A stretch of DNA of 6,568 bases, from NCBI GenBank assembly GCA_003670825.1, contig QWQL01000005.1, forward strand, positions 1 to 6,568. The letters are read 5' to 3'. This document shows, in pieces, positions 1 to 6,347 of this stretch. The translations under genes were made by a program, and so were the position numbers. This DNA is from Planctomycetota bacterium. Lineage in GTDB: Bacteria > Planctomycetota > Planctomycetia > Pirellulales > UBA1268. Numbering within the stretch: the first letter of the stretch is position 1; every line of letters begins with the position of its first letter. The notes beneath the pieces were generated by a model that saw nothing but the letters and a program-made list of their open reading frames with translations, had not been told where the DNA came from and ran no database searches.

Positions 1-3000
1 CGAGTAGATATCGACGTCGGTCGGGTTGTCGGGAGCAACGAAGCCGTGCACCTCGAATCCCAGGCGGCGGTTCTCGTCGCCTGACTTCTCCTGGGCCGAC
101 TCCCAGGTGTTGGTGCCGGTCGGGAAGTTGGGGGCCAACACGCCCAGATCCTCGGCATCGTCCACGATGGCGTTGGATTCGCGACTAGCCGTGAGCGGCC
201 GCTCTGCCTCGACGTAGACCGAGGCGTTGCGATCATTCGACAGCGGCAGGAACTTGAGGCTCCGCCAGTCGCCCGGAGCGGGAGCGGAAGGGCCGTTGTT
301 GGCCGTGTCTTTCACCGGGTTGCCACGCGGATCGACGCTCGCGCCCACGAGGTCGTCCGCGAGTGACGTGAGAATGACGGGGCGGCCCGGCTGTCCGACG
401 ATCTGTACCGTGCCACCAATACGGTCGTCGATATCCAGGCCATAGCCCTCGGCCGTGATGCCGGCGGCGGCTCCCCGGAGCTTCACGATCAGGCTGGCGT
501 CGGGTTTGCTCTGCAGTCGCAGGCCGGTGGCCGTGTGGAAGTTACGGACGATGATCTCGTCCTCGAGGACGTGCACCATGCTGACGTCGTCCCAGACGCC
601 CTCGATGGTGATCTCCTCGCCGCGGATCTTCATACCGACGATGGCCGACGAGCCGCTCGTATATTCCAGGACATTGTTCGCCACCAGGGGGCCGACGTTG
701 TCGTCGTGGCGATCGAACCGCTGAATCAGGCCGGTCGAGCGGCCGATGTCGGGCCGGTTCACGTCGGAGAGCGAGTTGGCGTTGATGCTCACGACCGCGC
801 CCAAGTTTTGGCGGAAGTCGTTGTTGACGATGATCGGCTGAGCACCCCGGACGAATACTGTTGCCGCGGCGTTGGTGCCCCGGCCCGTGCGGTCGGAACT
901 GGCCAGGCCGGAGAGGTTGTGCTCGACCCGCGTGTTGGCGAGTCGGAGATCGCCCTGGTGCACCTCAATCACGTTGAAGAAGTCGCTCGTACCCTCGATT
1001 GGCGTTAGGCCGCCGCCGAAGGCGATGTAAGCCTGGTCGATGCTCGCCCGCGTGCCGGCGTTGAGGATAATGCCCCCCCAATCGCCAGCCGCGCGGCTGT
1101 CGGGGATGTTGCCGTTGGTGTCGAACGTTCCGCCGGCGCCGTAGCGGTTGTCGCCGAGGCTCGTGAAGATGACCGGGTTGAACTCGCCACCTTCGGCAAT
1201 CAACTGCCCCGCCCCCCGCTCCAGCTCAATCCGGGAGTTCTGCAGCTTGACCACGACACCCTGGTCGATCGCCAGCCGGCCAGTCGAGCGACTCGCGAAC
1301 CGGCCGGGGGCGACGTCGAGCGTATAGCCCCCCGCGCCTCCTGAGATCACCAGATTCTCCTGAATCACGTAGACAATGTCGGTGCTCCTGAATCGGGCAG
1401 GCACGTCGAGCTGCTCGAGCGGCGAGCCGGACCTGGTGAAGATTTTCACGAACAGGCCATTGGTCGAGTTGCCGACGAGCCGGTTGCCACGGATCTCGGG
1501 GCCGATCCGGCCGTTCGATTCCTCAAAGCTGTTCGGCGTGGCCGCGATCGCGGCTCCGGCGCTGCCTGTGATCGTGTTGAAGGTGATCGTCGGCCGGGTG
1601 CTCTCCACCTGGATCGGCGTAAAGGACTGCGCCTGGGAGTCCACCCGCACCTGGCCGCCGCCGTAGCGAAACTCACCCTGCTGGACGGTGTTGACGAACG
1701 CTCGCTTCGACGGCGCGTCGGAGTCTTGCCGAAACACAAGCCCACCCCACTGGCCGCCGGAGGCGGCCGGCCCAAAGCCGTCGGTGTTCCCGCCGATCGA
1801 GTCGTCGTGGTAGGACGTGACGGTGACGGGGGAGCCGGGAACGCCGAGCACCTGGAGGGCTGCTTCGGCTCGAGAACTGCTGGCAAGGGGCTGCGAACTG
1901 CCGACGTCGATGATCGCGGCGCGGAGCTTGAGCACCGCTCCGGCATCGATCATCACCGTCACTTCCTTGGGAACGTTGAACGTGGTGCCGTCTTCGAGCG
2001 GCTGGCCGGTGACGGTCGTGCCGATCAGATAGGGCGTGTTTCCGGCATTGCCGACGACCCGGATGATCTTCTTGCTGCCGGGCGTAGCCGTATTGACCTG
2101 ATTCACCGTGGCGAGAGCCGCCGAGATCGTCCGGAAGGGCTTGGCGATTGTGCCGTCGGCCCCTGTCGCCAGGCCGAGTTTGTCCACGAACACTGTCTCG
2201 GCAACGGAGGCGGTCTTGAACCAAAAGGCATGGGTGCCGCCCGGCAGTCCGTCGCGGTTGCCGTCGAGCTGCGTGCCGCGGGTGTCCACGATTGTTGCGG
2301 TAGACGACGGCACCGGCGTGAATCCCAGCCGGAGTTCGTATGGACCGCGAGTGCGGCCCCCGTAGCCGCTGTCGGCGACCTCGAGGTTGAACTGGTCGTT
2401 GCCCGTGCTCGTGACGGCGACGAAGTATTTCCCCGGCTCCAGATCGAGGCCGACGAATGAGTCGCGCCCGTAGTAGTCATCGTTGCGGGCCACGAGCGTG
2501 CGCGTGGTCGTGGTGCCGACGACATCCTCGCGGTACAGCGATAGCACGGTATCGACGAAACTGTTCACGGTGCTGCCCGGTCGGCCGGCAACGGTCTCCG
2601 CCGAGAGCCTGCCCCGATCGGCGACAGTGAACGAATAGACGTCGATATCGGTGACGGTGGTGGGGAAGAGCTGCCGGAGATGGATCGTGTCGTAGTCGCC
2701 CGGAAACACGTTCTCGCCGGTGAGGCCGTAGCCCATGATCGAGGGCAGGTCGTAGGAATGGGGCAGGCCCATCGCGTGTCCAATTTCGTGCATGGCGGTC
2801 TTGAACCACTCACCGCCGTATTCGCTCTCGCCCCAGTTCTCGAAAGAGTCCATCACGACCGCGGGGATCGCTCGGCTGTAGAGACCGGTTCCGACCCGCG
2901 AGGTGCCACTGATGCCGATGATGCCGCCCGGGGCCGGAGTCGCGGTCGGTGACACGGCCCGGATATCGCCGGTGACGACCGTCAGGCCGATGTAGGGAGC

Positions 3001-4350
3001 ACGCACCTCCTCGATGAAGCGGATGCCCGTGACGCGGCTGAACGACTCGAACACCTCGCGAGTCCGCTGCTTCTGCGCCTCGGTGATCGTGTTGATGAGC
3101 GCGTTGCCCTGCCCGTCGAAGCCGTAATGGGACCGGAAGTTGTAGTACCCCACCGGACCGTCGGCGGGGCGGGTGAGCACCCAGGACGGCCGCGACGGTG
3201 ACGTGGTCAGGCTCGCAAGGCCGTGAGCACCGCTGTCGGCCAGCGTGTCGCGGTGGCCCGGCTCATCGACCGTGCCCGGCTGATTGGGAAGCGCGAGCGT
3301 GCCCGCTGGCGTGGGAACCGTAGGCCGGTTGTCGATTCGGGCCGTGGCCGTGATGCCGTCAACGCTAAGACTTCCAAGCGACGTCGCGGTGACAAAGCTC
3401 GAGTTGTTGTCAGCAGCGGCGCCAGTGAACGTGAACCGTACCGGCGTGGCGGGTGTAAGCGTGGGTCCGATCTCCAACCGGTAGAGCATGCCGTCGGCGA
3501 TCGCGCCCGAAGCGAAGGCGAGGACAGCCTTCGCAGTCGCCGCCGAATAGGCGACGCCCGTGGGGGTGACCGGCGGACCGTCTACTCCCGCCGTCGAGAC
3601 GGGCACGAGCCGGTAGTTACCGGGCGTCTGTGCAGACGCCGGATTCAGCGGGTCGCCAGCATTGAAGTAGACGACGACCTGGTCGCGCTGCTGCACGAGG
3701 CTGCCTGATACAAGTTCGACCGGCTGCGGCACGACTGCCGTCACGAAGGCTCCGAGATCCAGCCGCACGTCAAACTGGAAGGCATTCGCTGGATTGCCGC
3801 CGTTTGCCGTCAGTCCGCTCGTGATCGTGAATCGGTAGAGGTCGTCGGGAAGCGTCTCCGCGAAGCGGATGACCACCTCATTCTCGTTGGGTGTGTCACC
3901 CGCCGTGACGCTGCCTGCGGTGCCGACAGGCATGACGGAGAGGTCATCTGCGTCACCGAAGGCTCCGTTGACACTCCGCACGAAGAAGATGCTGCTGCCA
4001 ATCGTCGCCGCATCGACGCTGACGCCGGGACTAAACCGCAGCGTCACCTGCTGGGGCGCCTCCGCCAGACGCGGCGTGGCTGGCGTGTTGCCCGCGACGA
4101 AGAACGGGATCGGGCTCTCGGCGTAGGCCGCCGCAAAGTCGAACGCCAGCAATCGCCGCTGTTCGAGTCGCTCCGCATGGAGACCCGCGTGGGTATGCCG
4201 CTGGCGATGCCGACGCCGGCGGAGGGCCTTGAGAGTGATGCGGGGTGCGCTGCGGGTTGGACGCTCATGGCCACGCCGTTGATCCCGCTGACGCTGCGGA
4301 GTCTGAGAGCGACCGACTTTTGAGGAACGAGGGCGCACAGACGTCATCAT
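1..4350 (-). CDS. Giant secreted matrixin-type metalloprotease/beta-helix protein, LEPR-type N-terminus (3' end outside window)
   Basis: This is an open frame of 1450 codons with no stop from the start to the window edge, so the true protein is longer. The start is well fixed: an in-frame TAG lies at 4360-4362, and the first ATG follows an AGGAGAG Shine-Dalgarno; a second ATG is the next codon. Residues 1-60 are very Arg-rich, followed by LEQRRLLAF (62-70), the N-terminal motif of many planctomycete extracellular proteins. Approximate modules: Ig-like 100-197 and 211-305, Pro-rich linker 305-390, matrixin-type protease 400-560 (H521, E522, H525, H531, M539), PPC-like domain 566-677, and a beta-helix-like region about 720-1420 holding three divergent module copies. 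A second PPC-like start (PTDVDIYS) sits at the edge. A role as a surface or secreted protease/adhesin is inferred; the substrate is unknown. The gene is divergent from the outer-membrane protein gene at 4791. Confidence 0.9.
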   Translation of the reverse strand, partial: MMTSVRPRSSKVGRSQTPQRQRDQRRGHERPTRSAPRITLKALRRRRHRQRHTHAGLHAERLEQRRLLAFDFAAAYAESPIPFFVAGNTPATPRLAEAPQQVTLRFSPGVSVDAATIGSSIFFVRSVNGAFGDADDLSVMPVGTAGSVTAGDTPNENEVVIRFAETLPDDLYRFTITSGLTANGGNPANAFQFDVRLDLGAFVTAVVPQPVELVSGSLVQQRDQVVVYFNAGDPLNPASAQTPGNYRLVPVSTAGVDGPPVTPTGVAYSAATAKAVLAFASGAIADGMLYRLEIGPTLTPATPVRFTFTGAAADNNSSFVTATSLGSLSVDGITATARIDNRPTVPTPAGTLALPNQPGTVDEPGHRDTLADSGAHGLASLTTSPSRPSWVLTRPADGPVGYYNFRSHYGFDGQGNALINTITEAQKQRTREVFESFSRVTGIRFIEEVRAPYIGLTVVTGDIRAVSPTATPAPGGIIGISGTSRVGTGLYSRAIPAVVMDSFENWGESEYGGEWFKTAMHEIGHAMGLPHSYDLPSIMGYGLTGENVFPGDYDTIHLRQLFPTTVTDIDVYSFTVADRGRLSAETVAGRPGSTVNSFVDTVLSLYREDVVGTTTTRTLVARNDDYYGRDSFVGLDLEPGKYFVAVTSTGNDQFNLEVADSGYGGRTRGPYELRLGFTPVPSSTATIVDTRGTQLDGNRDGLPGGTHAFWFKTASVAETVFVDKLGLATGADGTIAKPFRTISAALATVNQVNTATPGSKKIIRVVGNAGNTPYLIGTTVTGQPLEDGTTFNVPKEVTVMIDAGAVLKLRAAIIDVGSSQPLASSSRAEAALQVLGVPGSPVTVTSYHDDSIGGNTDGFGPAASGGQWGGLVFRQDSDAPSKRAFVNTVQQGEFRYGGGQVRVDSQAQSFTPIQVESTRPTITFNTITGSAGAAIAATPNSFEESNGRIGPEIRGNRLVGNSTNGLFVKIFTRSGSPLEQLDVPARFRSTDIVYVIQENLVISGGAGGYTLDVAPGRFASRSTGRLAIDQGVVVKLQNSRIELERGAGQLIAEGGEFNPVIFTSLGDNRYGAGGTFDTNGNIPDSRAAGDWGGIILNAGTRASIDQAYIAFGGGLTPIEGTSDFFNVIEVHQGDLRLANTRVEHNLSGLASSDRTGRGTNAAATVFVRGAQPIIVNNDFRQNLGAVVSINANSLSDVNRPDIGRSTGLIQRFDRHDDNVGPLVANNVLEYTSGSSAIVGMKIRGEEITIEGVWDDVSMVHVLEDEIIVRNFHTATGLRLQSKPDASLIVKLRGAAAGITAEGYGLDIDDRIGGTVQIVGQPGRPVILTSLADDLVGASVDPRGNPVKDTANNGPSAPAPGDWRSLKFLPLSNDRNASVYVEAERPLTASRESNAIVDDAEDLGVLAPNFPTGTNTWESAQEKSGDENRRLGFEVHGFVAPDNPTDVDIYS
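247..501 (-). repeat. Beta-helix-like module, copy 3 (residues about 1284-1368)
   Basis: The copy contains DASLIVKLRGAAAGITAEG, then PVILTSLADDLVGASVD, then APGDWRSLKFL with tryptophan at 1362. It is the most divergent copy: the W-G-G of the other two is W-R-S here. A conserved-looking stretch, LDIDDRIGGTVQIVGQPG, sits between the first two elements. Confidence 0.6.
1060..1275 (-). repeat. Beta-helix-like module, copy 2 (residues about 1026-1097)
   Basis: The copy contains LAIDQGVVVKLQNSRIELE, then PVIFTSLGDNRYGAGG and DTNGN, then AGDWGGIILN with tryptophan at 1091. It matches copy 1 in order and spacing, though copy 1 has a longer insertion before its PVTVTS strand. The Asp/Asn/Gly-rich turns could bind calcium, but this is not shown. 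Confidence 0.65.
1729..1959 (-). repeat. Beta-helix-like module, copy 1 (residues about 798-874)
   Basis: This protein-level repeat contains MIDAGAVLKLR, then PVTVTSYHDDSIGGNTDG, then GGQWGGLVF with the key tryptophan at 868. It lies after a segment with KPFRTISAALA (737-747), which resembles the N-terminal cap of DUF1565/right-handed beta-helix proteins. The order K-L, P-V-x-x-T-S, D-G and W-G-G is shared with the two copies below. Confidence 0.65.
2320..2655 (-). other. PPC-like (bacterial pre-peptidase C-terminal type) beta domain, residues about 566-677
   Basis: The segment begins TDIDVYSFTVADRG and runs through LSLYRED, a DDYYGRDSF turn and LEPGKYFVAVTSTGND, ending in YELRLGF. This order of a D-x-D-x-Y-x-F strand, a bubble-like middle and a G-x-Y-x-x-x-V strand is typical of PPC domains of secreted proteases and adhesins. 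It directly follows the protease domain. The same opening (PTDVDIYS) recurs at the window edge around residue 1443, suggesting a second copy. Confidence 0.65.
2671..3153 (-). other. Matrixin-type (metzincin) zinc metalloprotease domain, residues about 400-560
   Basis: The domain opens near GYYNFRSHYGF and contains an amphipathic helix-like segment (EAQKQRTREVFESFSRVTG) followed by an IRFIEE strand, as in matrixins. The zinc site HEIGHAMGLPHS has its three histidines at 521, 525 and 531 and the catalytic glutamate at 522. The serine right after the third histidine is the residue typical of matrixins rather than serralysins, astacins or adamalysins. The Met-turn is SIMGYG with Met539. All catalytic residues are present, so activity is expected. 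No obvious cysteine-switch propeptide is visible upstream. Confidence 0.88.
4135..4167 (-). other. LEPR-type planctomycete N-terminal motif (LEQRRLLAFDF, residues 62-72)
   Basis: The motif follows an Arg/His-rich stretch and marks the boundary before the extracellular part of the protein. Motifs of the form LE-x-R-x-LL are known from the N-termini of very large exported planctomycete proteins (Pfam Planc_extracel / LEPR-XLL type). I see no ordinary signal peptide with a long hydrophobic core upstream. A role in export or sorting is inference. Confidence 0.75.
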
Positions 4351-4354
4351 GAAA

Positions 4355-4361
4355 CTCTCCT
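4355..4361 (-). promoter_or_regulatory. Shine-Dalgarno site of the giant protein gene
   Basis: The minus-strand sequence AGGAGAG ends 4 bases before the ATG at 4350 and 7 bases before the second ATG at 4347. It overlaps the in-frame TAG at 4360-4362, so no earlier start is possible. The spacing slightly favours the second ATG, and either methionine could be used. Confidence 0.75.
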
Positions 4362-4500
4362 AGCCAAAAACGCCGTCAACCGGTCATCGGGAAGACGGTC
4401 GGCCCCGCCGTGCGCACGAAACGGGGGGTGTGTGAGAAATCCCGGTCATGTGTGGCAAATGCCCGCAATCGTGGAACGCATCACCCATACGCATAGCGCC

Positions 4501-4524
4501 GCCGAGGGAGACTAACCCCTCGGC
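4501..4524. repeat. Inverted repeat, 8-bp perfect stem
   Basis: GCCGAGGG at 4501-4508 is exactly complementary to CCCTCGGC at 4517-4524, with an 8-base loop. No T-run follows on either strand, so it is not a classical intrinsic terminator. Confidence 0.5.
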
Positions 4525-4547
4525 CGAACTGCGTCAAACAATGGGTG

Positions 4548-4586
4548 GGTGGCGTAAGTCCTTTGCACGAAAGGGCTTGCGCCACC
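4548..4586. repeat. Long hairpin, 17-pair stem with 5-base loop
   Basis: The left arm GGTGGCGTAAG (4548-4558) pairs with CTTGCGCCACC (4576-4586) with one T/G wobble. T4559 faces G4575, and the inner arm CCTTT (4560-4564) pairs perfectly with AAAGG (4570-4574) around the loop GCACG. Both strands can fold, as RNA or as a DNA cruciform. The shape resembles REP-type palindromic elements of intergenic regions or a structured leader. No T-run follows. Confidence 0.65.
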
Positions 4587-4679
4587 AAGAGGAATGCGTT
4601 CGAGCATCCTGCCCAGATTGCCCACATGCACTCGGGGATTGTGCGACTAAGTGACGCGTCCGCAGAGATCGTCTGGGTT

Positions 4680-4717
4680 GCCCGGTTCGCCCGGGCTTCG
4701 CGACCCGCACTTCGGGT
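4680..4717. repeat. Two short adjacent hairpins
   Basis: GCCCGG (4680-4685) pairs with CCGGGC (4691-4696) around TTCGC, and ACCCG (4703-4707) pairs with CGGGT (4713-4717). Both are short and GC-rich, so chance occurrence is quite possible. They lie about 75-110 bases upstream of the plus-strand start codon and may be part of its leader. Confidence 0.35.
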
Positions 4718-4750
4718 TCATCAGTCACGACCCGGATAGCCGGACGACGA

Positions 4751-4778
4751 TTCCGAGGGGGACCGTTCGCCTTCGGAG
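4751..4778 (+). promoter_or_regulatory. Hairpin that overlaps the ribosome-binding site of the barrel gene
   Basis: Bases 4751-4759 (TTCCGAGGG) can pair with 4770-4778 (CCTTCGGAG) in a 9-pair stem with two G-U pairs and a 10-base loop. The 3' arm includes the first four bases of the Shine-Dalgarno GGAGGAG. The fold could lower translation initiation in the mRNA; this is inferred from pairing alone. Confidence 0.4.
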
Positions 4779-4781
4779 GAG
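4775..4781 (+). promoter_or_regulatory. Shine-Dalgarno site of the BBP7-like gene
   Basis: GGAGGAG is a near-perfect match to the anti-Shine-Dalgarno sequence and ends 9 bases before the ATG at 4791. It supports that start even though it gives the predicted signal peptide an unusually long n-region. Confidence 0.8.
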
Positions 4782-4790
4782 TAGACCGAA

Positions 4791-6164
4791 ATGACCGCGC
4801 ATACCCTTGGGGTCGACCTTGCGGATTGTTCATCGTATCGCCTGGCGGGTTCTCGAGGTTTATGCCGCACTATCCTGGCTATTCGCTGGGACCGCTGGGT
4901 CTTCCTTAACGCATGCCTCATGGCTGGAGGTCTCGCCTTCGCGGGGGATTTGGGCTTCGTCGAGAACATCGCCGTGCCGATGCCTGAGGCGGGCGGTTCG
5001 TTCTCATCAATGGACGGCGGCTACGAGTCGGTGCTCGTAGGCGATGGCGACGACATCGTTGCCATGCCCGCGCAGCCGAACAGGGGCGTCGTCGAACAGG
5101 GATCCGCCGTTCCGGCGATGGGTTCGTTCTCGTGCGACTTTGACCCCACTGGTGCCGTGGTGGAAGCGGCGTCGTGGGGCGGAGTGCCTGGTTGCGGTGC
5201 AAATGGTCATTGCCACGGAGACGCCGAATGTGGGCAGTGTGGTGATGCCTGCCAAGACGCCTTTGGTGACTGTTTCTGCGGCTCGGGAGGCGGCGCCTGC
5301 CACAGCGGTTGTAGGCCGGGGTCCCGGTGGGTAATCCAGGCTGATGCTCTCGTCCTGTGGCGAAACAACTTCGGGAATCAACCCCTGCTCACGGGCACCA
5401 ACGGTATGGTCGCCCTTGATGCTGGCGACGTACAGACCTCTGCGGCAGCAGGGCCGCGGATCGGTGTGCTCCGCAGCCTTGGCTGCGGCCGGGCGATCGA
5501 AGGCAGCTACTTCAATGTTGGCGGCATCCAAGGGAGCACCGCCACCGACGGGGTTGGGGCACCCTATACGCCGGTCGGACTGGCCGACATCGCCTTCGCC
5601 GACATTGAAGCGGCCGAGTACACGACACGCGGCCAGATCAAGAGTGCAGAACTGAACTACCGTTGGTGCCAGGGCAGGCGAATCATCTGGCTGGCGGGGA
5701 TTCGGTGGGTCGAATGGAATGAAGTTGCCACGGTTGATATGCGGGCGGTGAACGACAACATCCAGGCTCGCACCGGCAACGACCTCTACGGTGGCCAGTT
5801 GGGCTGCCGGCTGCGGTTCTGGGATCTGGGCAAATGGCAGGTTGGCGCGGTCGGCAAGGCCGGCGTGTTTGGGAACACGGCCTACCAACAGACTACGGCC
5901 CTGGTTGACGGGGAGCAGTTCGGGCCGATTGGCGCCAACGACGATGCCGTCGCCTTCTTCGGCGAGGTGGGGATTAACTCAACGCTGTGGTTAAACCGCT
6001 GGTTGGCTTGGCGGGCGGGCTACAACTTCTTCTGGCTGCAGGGCGTTGCCACGGCCGCACAGCAGTTTCCGCTCAACAACTATGGCTCCGGCACCGCGAC
6101 GATCGTCGTGAATGATGCGGTGTTTTTGCAGGGCTTCTCGACGGGACTTGAGACCCGTTGGTAA
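4791..6164 (+). CDS. BBP7-like outer-membrane beta-barrel protein, cysteine-rich, 457 aa
   Basis: The protein has a hydrophobic segment at about 36-51 (WVFLNACLMAGGLAFA) after R32 and R35, consistent with a signal peptide cleaved near AFA-GD. The n-region before it is long, about 35 residues, yet no ATG, GTG or TTG lies between the start and this segment and the ribosome-binding site is strong. Residues 53-112 are a low-complexity acidic linker. Residues 115-174 hold ten cysteines (115, 135, 141, 147, 150, 154, 161, 163, 170, 174). From about 179 to the end, alternating aromatic strands such as WVIQADALVLW, AGPRIGVLRSL and LAWRAGYNFFWLQGVA resemble the planctomycete BBP7 putative beta-barrel porin family (PF07585), and the chain ends in Trp. 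Location in the outer membrane is inferred; pore function is untested. Palindromic repeats start right after the stop codon. Confidence 0.8.
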   Translation: MTAHTLGVDLADCSSYRLAGSRGLCRTILAIRWDRWVFLNACLMAGGLAFAGDLGFVENIAVPMPEAGGSFSSMDGGYESVLVGDGDDIVAMPAQPNRGVVEQGSAVPAMGSFSCDFDPTGAVVEAASWGGVPGCGANGHCHGDAECGQCGDACQDAFGDCFCGSGGGACHSGCRPGSRWVIQADALVLWRNNFGNQPLLTGTNGMVALDAGDVQTSAAAGPRIGVLRSLGCGRAIEGSYFNVGGIQGSTATDGVGAPYTPVGLADIAFADIEAAEYTTRGQIKSAELNYRWCQGRRIIWLAGIRWVEWNEVATVDMRAVNDNIQARTGNDLYGGQLGCRLRFWDLGKWQVGAVGKAGVFGNTAYQQTTALVDGEQFGPIGANDDAVAFFGEVGINSTLWLNRWLAWRAGYNFFWLQGVATAAQQFPLNNYGSGTATIVVNDAVFLQGFSTGLETRW

Positions 6165-6232
6165 GGGCGGACACAGGTAGGAAACCTGTGCTACGACGGG
6201 CGACGCTTGCAATGTGTGGCGAGGCGGTTGCA
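6165..6232. repeat. Tandem repeat unit 1 (68 bp) with palindromic core
   Basis: The unit starts GGGCGGACACAGG immediately after the TAA stop. Its core CACAGGT (6172-6178) pairs perfectly with ACCTGTG (6184-6190) around AGGAA. The remainder, including TGTGGCGAGG, is shared with unit 2 with a few substitutions. The hairpin may end or protect the upstream transcript, but no T-run follows. Confidence 0.85.
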
Positions 6233-6303
6233 GGGCGGACACAGGTAGGAAACCTGTGCTACGACGGGTGACGCACGCAACGTGTGGCGAGGAGTTAGTT
6301 GCA
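6233..6303. repeat. Tandem repeat unit 2 (71 bp) with palindromic core
   Basis: The first 36 bases are identical to unit 1, including the perfect 7-bp stem at 6240-6246/6252-6258. The second half differs by several substitutions and a 3-base insertion near GGAGTTAG. The higher conservation of the palindromic half suggests that half is the functional or mobile part. Confidence 0.85.
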
Positions 6304-6340
6304 GGGCGGACACAGGTAGGAAACCTATGCTACACGGGGC
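6304..6340. repeat. Tandem repeat unit 3, truncated, degenerate palindrome
   Basis: The first 23 bases match units 1 and 2, but A6327 replaces G in the right arm (ACCTATG), giving one mismatch in the stem. After CTAC the similarity soon fades, with one base missing. The unit ends just before the stop codon of the convergent uvrA gene at 6348. Confidence 0.8.
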
Positions 6341-6347
6341 ACTGGCC

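Larger units (their letters stand above)
4363..4774. other. Divergent intergenic region without a convincing gene
   Basis: The stretch separates the two divergent surface-protein genes and must hold both promoters, but I cannot assign -35/-10 boxes with confidence. A TTGACG at about 4379-4384 (minus) is too close to the start codon for a normal promoter. The short plus-strand frame at 4448-4654 has no visible ribosome-binding site or domain and is probably not coding. The notable content is a series of inverted repeats, listed separately. No tRNA, transposon end or riboswitch core was recognised. Confidence 0.6.

Noticed and set aside
535..1008. Plus-strand open frame of 157 codons rich in Val and Asp
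   Set aside because: Its composition follows from the complementary codons of the beta-helix region on the minus strand; no start signal is visible.
1726..2460. Plus-strand open frame of 244 codons
   Set aside because: It lies fully antisense to the well-supported giant protein gene, shows no recognisable domain, and such frames are common opposite GC-rich coding DNA.
4379..4384. TTGACG on the minus strand as a -35 box for the giant gene
   Set aside because: It lies about 30 bases before the start codon, so the -10 box would fall on the ribosome-binding site and no -10-like sequence is seen.
4448..4654. Small intergenic frame of 68 codons with several cysteines
   Set aside because: There is no Shine-Dalgarno, it spans two hairpins, and the product is not recognisable. 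It is better explained as noncoding.
5007..5888. Minus-strand open frame of 293 codons
   Set aside because: It is antisense to the BBP7-like gene, whose ribosome-binding site, signal peptide and barrel strands are convincing. The antisense product has no recognisable fold or motif.
6172..6190. Rho-independent terminator of the BBP7-like gene
   Set aside because: The stem is suitable but there is no T-run on either strand, so a classical intrinsic terminator cannot be claimed.
6165..6340. CRISPR array
   Set aside because: There are only three units, the regions between palindromic cores are themselves similar rather than unique spacers, and no cas gene is present.
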